NCBI GenBank assembly: GCA_020072815.1
Contig: JAIQGE010000004.1
Coordinates: forward strand, 124,001 to 188,000
Direction: 5' to 3'
Source: Terriglobia bacterium
GTDB lineage: Bacteria > Acidobacteriota > Terriglobia > Terriglobales > Acidobacteriaceae
DNA length: 64,000 nt
Both the position numbers and the translations under genes were made by a program. The notes beneath the pieces are model-generated. The model worked only from the letters and a program-made list of their open reading frames with translations. It searched no databases and was not told the DNA's origin. This document shows positions 9,084 through 15,640 of this stretch, piece by piece. Each line of letters starts with the position of its first letter. Position 1 is the first letter of the stretch.

Positions 9084-9465
9084 TGTAGCTTTAGGCGCGT
9101 TCGCGGATCCAAAACAACTCGAACTGGTGAACACGATAATTCTGAAGACCCAGCAGGGGAAGCTGCGCTGGAACAAATCCACCAGCGGTTATCACGCCTC
9201 CCTGCCAAATGACGGTCAGATGGTCATAGCCGTGTCTACACCTATCTTACCCTTTCTCGGCGGAAAAACATGGGCGCATTTTGTTGTCCGTCAGAAGGAT
9301 GGAACCGAGATTCTGAAAGTAGAAAACTCTGAAACGAACTTTTCTGGAATCCCGCAGTTTACCGCAAGCGACCTAGAGGTCGCCGTCAAGAAGCTTTATG
9401 GACTAGTGAGTGAATCAGCAACCGACGCGGTTGAGAAAGTGATAGATCAGCTGAAGCACCTCTAA
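9076..9465 (+). CDS. Hypothetical protein, AT-rich partner of the preceding gene
   Basis: 129 residues when started at the ATG at 9076, which has GGGAG 8 bases upstream. A longer frame begins at 9046. The sequence (WNKSTSGYHASLPNDGQMVIAV...FVVRQKDGTEIL) resembles a small beta-rich domain, followed by a C-terminal helix carrying DLEVAVKKLYGLV. No known family is recognised. It overlaps the upstream gene by 8 bases and shares its low GC content, so the two probably arrived together as a two-gene cassette. Function unknown. Confidence 0.6.
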   Translation: MANVALGAFADPKQLELVNTIILKTQQGKLRWNKSTSGYHASLPNDGQMVIAVSTPILPFLGGKTWAHFVVRQKDGTEILKVENSETNFSGIPQFTASDLEVAVKKLYGLVSESATDAVEKVIDQLKHL

Positions 9466-9479
9466 CGGCTTGCCTTCCG

Positions 9480-10004
9480 ATGCGTATTTCCCGTCTTGAT
9501 CGCTCACAAGTCTCGCCGGAAGTCGGCGAGATCTACGATAATTTCATGAAGGTGCGGGGCAACGTTCCCAATATGTTCCGCACCGTGGCCCACCGGCCGG
9601 AGCTGATGCGCACCATGGTCGCCCACTTTTCCGTGGTCATGGCCAATGGGGCGCTGCCCACCAAGCTGAAAGAGCTGTTGTTTGTCCGCGTGAGCCAGAT
9701 CAACCGCTGCGAATATTGACTGGCTTCACACACCGTCTTGGCAAGACGGCACGGCTGGACCGACGAGCAGATCCAAGATCTGGCCAACTTTGAAAAACGC
9801 CCTGATTTCACCGGCCAGGAAAAGCTCGCGCTGCGCGTGGCCGAGCGTGTCACCCGCGATTCCCACTCGCTGGACGACGCGCTCTTCGCGGAACTGCTCG
9901 GCGAGTTTCACGAAGACGGGACGGTGGAATTGCTCAGCGCCATCGGCCTGTTCAACTATTTCAACATGTTCAACAACGCGCTGAAAATGGAGCCGACAAA
10001 GTAG
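9480..10004 (+). CDS. AhpD/carboxymuconolactone decarboxylase-like candidate selenoprotein (in-frame TGA = Sec80)
   Basis: Two frames separated only by a TGA at 9717-9719 read as one 174-residue AhpD-like protein. The segment spanning the TGA is INRCEY-U-LASHTVLARRHGW, so the stop falls exactly on the second cysteine of the family's CxxC redox site. Glu65, Cys77, U80 and His84 have the same spacing as the E-x11-C-x2-C-x3-H signature of AhpD peroxidases. Homology continues without any other lesion to the normal end (AIGLFNYFNMFNNAL). A perfect 7-bp hairpin starts 13 bases after the TGA (9733-9749). Family role: thiol peroxidase or disulfide reductase chemistry. AhpD-like selenoproteins are known in bacteria; a point nonsense mutation is the alternative. 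The ATG at 9480 has no clear ribosome-binding site. Confidence 0.78.
9733..9749 (+). promoter_or_regulatory. Candidate bacterial SECIS hairpin
   Basis: CCGTCTT-GGC-AAGACGG forms a perfect 7-bp stem with a GGC loop. Twenty bases lie between the in-frame TGA (9717-9719) and the loop. Bacterial SelB-binding SECIS elements lie inside the coding region just downstream of the UGA, with the apical loop roughly 16-37 bases away and a G near the start of the loop; this hairpin meets both conditions. The bulged U seen in many SECIS elements is not obvious. Confidence 0.6.
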
Positions 10005-10015
10005 TTTTCTCTTTA

Positions 10016-10195
10016 TCCCGAGCGGAGCGAGGGAACCCTATGAGTACGATCCGCTCGCGCTGCCACACCGCGACGGGTGAAGACAGGCGCATTCGCTGGC
10101 ATGCTTTTCTCTCGAAAAGCACACCGCTAGAAGTTTCAGTGCACGAACCTCGTTCATCGTTGATGATAGGGACCTCTCGCTCCGCTCGAGGTTTC
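10016..10195. repeat. Inverted-arm intergenic element (GAGCGGAGCGAG type)
   Basis: The arm at 10016-10040 and the arm at 10167-10195 are inverted copies sharing the 13-bp core CGAGCGGAGCGAG and the tip CCCTA. About 125 bp between them has no convincing gene. The element fills the gap between two convergent genes. A related single arm (CCTGAGCGGAGCGA) occurs near 54547. Confidence 0.5.
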
Positions 10196-10213
10196 GGAAA
10201 AACCAACCCCAGC

Positions 10214-10243
10214 AAAAAAGGCCAGAGCGTTTCCGCCCTGGCC
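10214..10243 (-). terminator. Rho-independent terminator of the XRE regulator gene
   Basis: Read on the minus strand this is GGCCAGGGCG, a GAAA tetraloop, CGCTCTGGCC, then six T. The 10-bp stem contains one G-T pair. It starts 20 bases after the regulator's stop codon. Confidence 0.85.
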
Positions 10244-10263
10244 GCAGGGTTTAAGGAGAGAGC

Positions 10264-10833
10264 TTAGGCCGTTCTTCTCGGGCGCACGCTCATTTCGCGC
10301 ACTTGAGAAAGCACGGTGGATTTCTGCATCACGTCCAGCTTGTCCAGGAAGGGGACCAACTCGGCGATGAATTCGTCATGCATCAGGTCGGCGATTTCAT
10401 CTTCCAGCGTGCGGTTGGAGCCTTTCAACAGGTCAGCCACGCCCACCTCCAGCGCCGTCGCCAGGCGCTGCATGGAAGAAAGCGTAGGCACGGCCTTTTC
10501 ATTTTCAATTTTGGATACGTAGGTACGCGGCACCTGCATGCGCAGCGCGAGCTGGCGCTGGCTCAATCCTGATTTCAGCCGTAACATACGGATGGCTGCG
10601 GCAATCTGCAGGTGTGGATGATGGCTGCTCGGCGCTTCGACCACCGGCGGCTGTTCGACAAGGATCGGCTCAGGCTCGTCCTCATCCAGTGACGTTCGGC
10701 ATTTCCTGCAAAGGTTGTTGACGGTCCGGAACTGGACGAGATGGCAATGATCGCAACGAACTACTTCCCGGGAATCTACCGGTGCCAGAGTTGTGGCCAT
10801 GAATTTTTTCGGAGCTGCCAGAGCGGGCAGCAT
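10264..10833 (-). CDS. XRE-family transcriptional regulator with N-terminal zinc ribbon
   Basis: About 189 residues. A short CxxC...CxxC zinc ribbon (CDHCHLVQ...LCRKCRTS) is followed by a lambda-repressor-like helix-turn-helix (LRLKSGLSQRQLALRM, TYVSKIENEKAVPTLSSMQRLATAL). The C-terminal helical tail (ADLMHDEFIAELVPFL) may dimerise or sense a signal. The frame extends to a TTG at 10857; the ATG at 10833 is a more ordinary start. It is divergent from the HD-domain gene, and the shared upstream region holds two identical 14-bp direct repeats exactly 42 bp apart. Those may be its operators. A strong terminator follows the gene. Confidence 0.85.
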   Translation of the reverse strand: MLPALAAPKKFMATTLAPVDSREVVRCDHCHLVQFRTVNNLCRKCRTSLDEDEPEPILVEQPPVVEAPSSHHPHLQIAAAIRMLRLKSGLSQRQLALRMQVPRTYVSKIENEKAVPTLSSMQRLATALEVGVADLLKGSNRTLEDEIADLMHDEFIAELVPFLDKLDVMQKSTVLSQVREMSVRPRRTA

Positions 10834-10932
10834 TCCAACTTCACTTCCCCACTGCAACTTCAGACTGCTGGATCCCTAACAAACTCTAGTCTCTACATAG
10901 ATTTACGGCTTGTCAACCAAAAAATGCAGGTG

Positions 10933-10988
10933 AAACAGGTATAAAAACCCAATATAGTAGCGAAATAAAAGAGAAAACAGGTATAAAA
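10933..10988. promoter_or_regulatory. Tandem 14-bp operator-like direct repeats
   Basis: AAACAGGTATAAAA occurs at 10933-10946 and again at 10975-10988. The two copies are 42 bp apart start to start, about four helical turns, so they would lie on the same DNA face. The second copy ends 11 bases before the HD gene's start codon. A regulator bound there would overlap the ribosome-binding region or promoter. The adjacent XRE regulator is the obvious candidate binder (inference). Confidence 0.5.
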
Positions 10989-10999
10989 CACCTAGGAAT

Positions 11000-11611
11000 A
11001 TGACCACCATGACCAATGCCACTCCCATGCCCACCCGCGACGCCGCCTGGATCCTGCTGTGCGAATACACCCAGTCTGAAAGCCTGCGTAAACACATGCT
11101 GGCGGTGGAGGCCTGCATGCGCTCCTACGCCCGCAAGTTTGGCGAGGATGAAAACTACTGGGGCATCACCGGCCTGCTGCATGACTTTGATTACGAAAGA
11201 TATCCCACGCCGCAGGAGCACCCGTTCGTCGGCAACAAGATTCTGGAAGAGCAAGGCTACCCCGAGGAAATGCGGCGGGCCATCCTGTCGCACGCCGACT
11301 ACAGCGGCGTGAAGCGCGAAAGCAAGATGGAGAAGACACTGTTCGCGTGCGACGAACTGGCCGGCTTCATCACCGCCAGCGCGCTGGTCAAACCGAATAA
11401 ATCCCTGGCGGAGGTGGAAGCTAAATCCGTCCGCAAAAAGATGAAGGACAAAGCCTTCGCCCGCAGCGTGAGCCGCGACGACATCATCAACGGCGCCGCC
11501 GATCTGGGCATTGACCTGGAAGAGCACATCGCGTTCTGTATTGAAGCGATGAAGGCGATTGCGGCGGAGTTGGGGTTGGCGGGAGAGTCAACCGCGAATA
11601 CACGCGAATGA
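11000..11611 (+). CDS. HD/HDIG-domain phosphohydrolase-like protein
   Basis: 203 residues. The HD metal site is visible as GLLHDFDYERYP together with upstream His (KHMLAVE) and downstream HADYSG. Proteins of this type are usually metal-dependent phosphohydrolases acting on nucleotides; the substrate here cannot be deduced. The C-terminal portion (FARSVSRDDIINGAADLGIDLEEH) is typical of the HDIG subfamily common in environmental bacteria. Its last 40 codons plus about 50 bp downstream are duplicated at 14658-14842. It is transcribed away from the XRE regulator and may be controlled by the repeats just upstream. Confidence 0.85.
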   Translation: MTTMTNATPMPTRDAAWILLCEYTQSESLRKHMLAVEACMRSYARKFGEDENYWGITGLLHDFDYERYPTPQEHPFVGNKILEEQGYPEEMRRAILSHADYSGVKRESKMEKTLFACDELAGFITASALVKPNKSLAEVEAKSVRKKMKDKAFARSVSRDDIINGAADLGIDLEEHIAFCIEAMKAIAAELGLAGESTANTRE

Positions 11612-11775
11612 ACACGAATCAGGTTCCATCCTCATGCTTCGGCAACGCCAGGCGAAAGCGCGAGCACCTTCCTGTTGCGCGGTGTAACGCTTTCCCAGCC
11701 TGCACCACTATCCAACGAGCAGCCCACTCCAATATGCTGCTCATGTGCAGTCGTACGTCGCACAGGAGGCACCCA

Positions 11776-12720
11776 ATGGGAAGTTCCAAGCCGGACCACT
11801 GTCTGTTCAAGGTAATTTCACCGCTCCATCCAGACCGGCCATATGCCCAGGGCCGGAAACGCCGCCGCTGCAAGCGGATGATTGCTGTTCTCTCCCTGCT
11901 GGTGTCCATCACCACAAGCATGGCTTTCGCCCAGACTAACGCCGCGCAATCTCTGGCCGAGCGTTCAACCATCATTTTGCGGGGAAAGATCCTGAAGACC
12001 AACGCCAGCGATGAACCCTTGCTGGCGCCCTCCAACGTGACGGTGATCGTCTCCGTGGAGCACATGTATTCCGGCCAGGAGATCGCGGGGGACCAGACCG
12101 GGCACACCGCCACGGTGATTCTCAGCCGGGCGGAAGCCGTGAAGGAAGGCGAAGAGATGGTCTTCTTTGGAAATCCCCGGTTCCTCGGCAAGTCGCTCAC
12201 CATGGCGGACGTGGGCGAAATGGCGGCGCAGGCTGCAGATTCCATGGAACGCACCGCGCACGCGCATAGGGACCAACTGGTTTCCCGCCGGCTCGCCGTG
12301 GCAAACATGGTCTTTCGCGGCACTGTGGAGAGCGTTCGTCCACTGGAGAGGACCGCCGAGACGCAGGGCAAGCGCGCGCCTGCGCCGGCCAGCGAGCACG
12401 ATCCGGAGTGGGAAGTTGCCACGGTTCGAGTGGTCACTCCGTTGCGCGGCGGCACAGCAGGACAGAATTTGACCGTGGTTTTTGCCGCCAGCATTGACAT
12501 TACCTGGTTTAACTCGCCGAAACTCAAGCCCGGCCAGGACGCAGTGTTCCTCGCCCATTCGCCGAACAAGGAGGAAGAGTTGCTGTACCGCTCTTCCGGT
12601 CTCTCGAAGTTCCTGGAGAAACAATCCATCTATCTGGTGACCGAGCCGTTCGACGTGCTGCCGCCGGCGGATGAAGACCGCGTTCGCGGTCTGCTCGCGA
12701 CGCCGAAGGAGACGAAATAA
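11776..12720 (+). CDS. Exported protein of unknown function with two repeated beta-domains
   Basis: 314 residues, not matched to a named family. AGGAGG lies 6 bases before the ATG at 11776, which is chosen over the longer frame from 11608. A basic N-region (RKRRRCKR) precedes a hydrophobic stretch ending in MAFAQ, so the protein is probably exported with an extended signal peptide. The mature part shows two related segments, ERSTIILRGKIL... and ANMVFRGTVESV..., each followed by beta-rich sequence, which suggests an internal duplication. The stop and the next start overlap (TAATG), so it is co-translated with the BNR-repeat protein. The pair lies between duplicated copies of the HD gene 3' end. 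Confidence 0.6.
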   Translation: MGSSKPDHCLFKVISPLHPDRPYAQGRKRRRCKRMIAVLSLLVSITTSMAFAQTNAAQSLAERSTIILRGKILKTNASDEPLLAPSNVTVIVSVEHMYSGQEIAGDQTGHTATVILSRAEAVKEGEEMVFFGNPRFLGKSLTMADVGEMAAQAADSMERTAHAHRDQLVSRRLAVANMVFRGTVESVRPLERTAETQGKRAPAPASEHDPEWEVATVRVVTPLRGGTAGQNLTVVFAASIDITWFNSPKLKPGQDAVFLAHSPNKEEELLYRSSGLSKFLEKQSIYLVTEPFDVLPPADEDRVRGLLATPKETK

Positions 12721-14585
12721 TGACCAGGCTATCCCGCATCTCAGCCCTTCTCATCGTCCTGGCCGGCATGGCGCTTTCCGGCTTTGCTCAGAACCGTCTG
12801 GTGAACATGGTGCCGAACAGCCGCAGCGCCGAAACCAGCCAAGACGCCGAGCCAACCATCACGGTTGATCCCAACAACTTTCACCACATGGCCGGCTCAG
12901 CGTTCACGTGGGACAACCTCACCGGCGGGCCCATGCTCACGGCCACCGCTCCCATCTATGTCTCCACGGACTCCGGCAACACCTGGACCATGTCTTTGAT
13001 CGTCCCCAGCCAGGTGGGATCGGGCTTTCCGACCGGCGACATCACTCTCAGCTTCAGCTCCACGCCCAGCGGGGCCGTGGCCCATCCGACGAGCTGGCTT
13101 TACGGCGGAATACTCAGGTCTACGCCCACTGGCCGGCCGATGACGGCTCTGAGAGCGCAGGACCCTTTTTCCACCACGTTGATGACGGTCCTTGATACCC
13201 GCACGGGCAACGTTGACCAGCCGCACACCCTCGCCAAGACCGCAGGCGGCGGGAAGGACAAGCTCTACATTGGATTCAACAACGGTTTCGGAAACTTCCC
13301 CTGCCCGCCGCCGGTGGCACCCAACGGCCGCAGCTCAACGCTCGACGTCACTCAGGATGCCGCCGCCGGCGCACCCGCCTTGGCACTTGATGTAATCGAC
13401 GCGCGCAACTCTACCTGCCAGGATGGATTCGCCCAGGTAACCGCAGCGCACCACGACGGCACCGTGTACGCCGCCTTCATTCATGACTGGAGCGCTCCGC
13501 CCACCTTCGCAGGTGGTACGCCTCGGCTGGTGGTGGTACGCGACGACAACTGGGGAAGCGGCGCTTCTCCCTTCACCGTCTTGAAGGACCCCAGCGATGG
13601 CGTGGCCGGCCGTTTTGTCACGCCCGGCCTGACCCTGGCCTCAGGTAGCATGGGACAAAACCGCCTGGGCGCCAGCAACGTCTCCATTGCCGTTGATCCC
13701 GCCAACAGCGACCGCGTCTACGTGGCCTGGGGCGACTCCAATGGATTCAACAGCGAGACCATCCATGTCCGGCGGTCCATCAACCGGGGCAAGGACTGGT
13801 CGGATGATCTGTTGACGGTTCCCAGCGCCATGAATCCCGAGGTGGCGATTAACGACATCGGCATCGTCGGCGTCCTCTTCCAGGGCGTCACTGGCGGCAA
13901 GTGGGAGACTCGTCTGTCACTCTCCAACAACCTGGACGCGACAACCTTTGACACGCCGGGCACACTCCTGGCCAGCCAGGACGCTTCAACCCCGTCACGT
14001 ACCTTTTCTCCCTATATTGGCGACTACGCTTCCCTGGTGGCCGCCGGAAGCAGCTTCGTCGGCATGTTCTCCGCCAGCAACTTCCCGGACAAGGCGAACT
14101 TCATGACCGGCGTCACGTATCAGCGCGAGGTGAATTGGACAACGCACAAGCTGTTCACAGACGCCACCCACACCGTGCAGGTGGCGCCGTCCATTGATCC
14201 CTTCTTCTTTGAGATCGGGACTTCCGTCTGCAGCCGGTCGCGATACTTTTGCAGGATCTGCGATTTCGAGCCCATTTTCTGCTACCCCATCTACGATCCT
14301 TGGTGGTGGCTGAAGTGCCCCATGTGCGGGATCATCATTTACATTGATCCAGGAGAAGAATTTGAACACGTTGCCGTGTTCGATTCCCTGGGGAAAGAGG
14401 CGGGGAGATTTGAACGGCTGCGGGAACCGCTGGTGGAGAAGGGCGTGAAGTACACCTATGCGGTCCACCTCAGGCCGAGAGAGGGAGTTGGCTACGTGCT
14501 GAAGGCAGAAACTGGAAAGCAAAAACCCGGGAAGGCCTTCAGACCTGCATACATCGTTAGAGTCCAGAATAAGGAACGCGATTAG
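12720..14585 (+). CDS. Exported sialidase-like (BNR/Asp-box repeat) protein with a Cys-rich insert
   Basis: 621 residues. It has a clear Sec signal peptide (LLIVLAGMALSGFAQ). The mature protein contains Asp-box-like motifs (VSTDSGNTWT, RSINRGKDWS) and blades such as SDRVYVAWGDSNG, consistent with a six-bladed beta-propeller of the BNR/sialidase superfamily. The catalytic arginine triad of true sialidases is not identifiable, so enzymatic activity is uncertain. Near residues 500-540 there is an unusual Cys- and Trp-rich segment (CSRSRYFCRIC, FC, DPWWWLKCPMC) followed by a small C-terminal domain. It is coupled to the preceding exported protein by a TAATG overlap; together they probably act outside the inner membrane. 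Confidence 0.65.
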   Translation: MTRLSRISALLIVLAGMALSGFAQNRLVNMVPNSRSAETSQDAEPTITVDPNNFHHMAGSAFTWDNLTGGPMLTATAPIYVSTDSGNTWTMSLIVPSQVGSGFPTGDITLSFSSTPSGAVAHPTSWLYGGILRSTPTGRPMTALRAQDPFSTTLMTVLDTRTGNVDQPHTLAKTAGGGKDKLYIGFNNGFGNFPCPPPVAPNGRSSTLDVTQDAAAGAPALALDVIDARNSTCQDGFAQVTAAHHDGTVYAAFIHDWSAPPTFAGGTPRLVVVRDDNWGSGASPFTVLKDPSDGVAGRFVTPGLTLASGSMGQNRLGASNVSIAVDPANSDRVYVAWGDSNGFNSETIHVRRSINRGKDWSDDLLTVPSAMNPEVAINDIGIVGVLFQGVTGGKWETRLSLSNNLDATTFDTPGTLLASQDASTPSRTFSPYIGDYASLVAAGSSFVGMFSASNFPDKANFMTGVTYQREVNWTTHKLFTDATHTVQVAPSIDPFFFEIGTSVCSRSRYFCRICDFEPIFCYPIYDPWWWLKCPMCGIIIYIDPGEEFEHVAVFDSLGKEAGRFERLREPLVEKGVKYTYAVHLRPREGVGYVLKAETGKQKPGKAFRPAYIVRVQNKERD

Positions 14586-14614
14586 CAGTAACCGCACTTG
14601 AAAACCCTGTGTGA

Positions 14615-14639
14615 GCACCCGTCGCATCTAGGCGGGTGC
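14615..14639 (+). terminator. Hairpin after the BNR-repeat gene
   Basis: GCACCCG and CGGGTGC form a perfect 7-bp stem with an 11-base loop, about 30 bases after the stop codon. No U-tract follows, so termination activity is uncertain. Confidence 0.35.
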
Positions 14640-14657
14640 CCTCCAGGCGAAAGCGCC

Positions 14658-14842
14658 AACGGCATCGCCGACTTGGGCATTGATCTGGAAGAGCACATCG
14701 CGTTTTGTATTGAAGCGATGAAGGCCATTGCGGGGGAGTTGCGGCGGGCGGGGACGTCTTAGCAATCAGCCGCGAATACAATGAACACGAATTAGGTTCT
14801 ATCCCCACGCCTCGCCAATACCGGGCGAAAGCGCGGGGCAAG
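14658..14842 (+). pseudogene. Duplicated 3' end of the HD-domain gene
   Basis: Bases 14658-14762 encode NGIADLGIDLEEHIAFC and continue to a stop. This matches the last ~40 codons of the HD gene (from about 11489), and the similarity continues through the downstream region (CGAATACA, AATGAACACGAAT, GGGCGAAAGCGCG) to about 14842. There is no start and no HD motif, so it is a remnant. The two copies bracket the two exported genes in the same orientation. Confidence 0.8.
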
Positions 14843-14854
14843 CCGGCCGCACGA

Positions 14855-15640
14855 TCACTTCTTCTCTTTGAACTGTTTGACAAATCGCTGAAGTTTTGGC
14901 GACCACATATACTCGTCGTTGTTGAAACATGCTGCCCCTGCCGTGGAGTGTTCGCTCTTGTGCGTGACAATAACTCCAACATCCTGGTCCATAAATCTGT
15001 CTGCCAGCGTGTACACATGGTAGCCGTCAAGTCGTTGTATCTGCTTCACATCGCCATCCGTCTGAATTTGCCAGATATTCATCGACGAAACTGCATTCTC
15101 GCTCGTCGCAACCAGAATCTCCAAGTTGCCATCGCGATTGACATCCTCAACTATGAATTGGTCAAGTTCCGTACCTAGTCTGCGAGCAGCAATCTGAGTA
15201 ACTTGATGTTGGTTCTCGCGGAAGACATACAGATAACAATACGGGAGGAGCACTTCAGGAAATTCGGAAAAGGCCCAAGCTATCATGACGTGAATGGTCA
15301 TTCCATTGTCCAAGGTCACCCGCCTGGCCAGAGTTACCACGTTAGCTCGTGGCAACATATCCGAAATCCGCAAGTTGCCACTGGCTGTCACACGAGTTCC
15401 AAGATTTGCTGTTATCACAGGGGTTCCTCCGGAGCCTGGAAGGCCAATATCGATCTCGTGGACAATATCGTCGGTATCTACAGCCAATAAGATGCGAACG
15501 CCCGCTTTACCCGCTCTTTCCGCCAAGACTGTTTGCTTCTTCATATCGAGGTTAGGCAGGCAGTAAGAATATGCGGAGGAAAGCAGCAATACTGCAATGG
15601 TGAAATGTGCACCAGACGGCAGGTGATGAGGTGTGCTCAT
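14855..15640 (-). CDS. Exported protein coupled to the RHS gene; candidate immunity protein
   Basis: 261 residues; no named family recognised. The ATG at 15640 overlaps the stop of the RHS gene (ATGA), so the two are translationally coupled. The N-terminus has a signal peptide (HFTIAVLLLSSAYSYC). The mature part is beta-rich, with one calcium-binding-like FG-GAP signature (DVNRDGNLEILV). The RHS protein upstream ends in a predicted peptidoglycan lytic transglycosylase domain, and immunity proteins against peptidoglycan-degrading toxins must work in the periplasm. Position, coupling and export therefore fit an immunity role. This is inference only; a secreted accessory factor is the alternative. 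Confidence 0.6.
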   Translation of the reverse strand: MSTPHHLPSGAHFTIAVLLLSSAYSYCLPNLDMKKQTVLAERAGKAGVRILLAVDTDDIVHEIDIGLPGSGGTPVITANLGTRVTASGNLRISDMLPRANVVTLARRVTLDNGMTIHVMIAWAFSEFPEVLLPYCYLYVFRENQHQVTQIAARRLGTELDQFIVEDVNRDGNLEILVATSENAVSSMNIWQIQTDGDVKQIQRLDGYHVYTLADRFMDQDVGVIVTHKSEHSTAGAACFNNDEYMWSPKLQRFVKQFKEKK

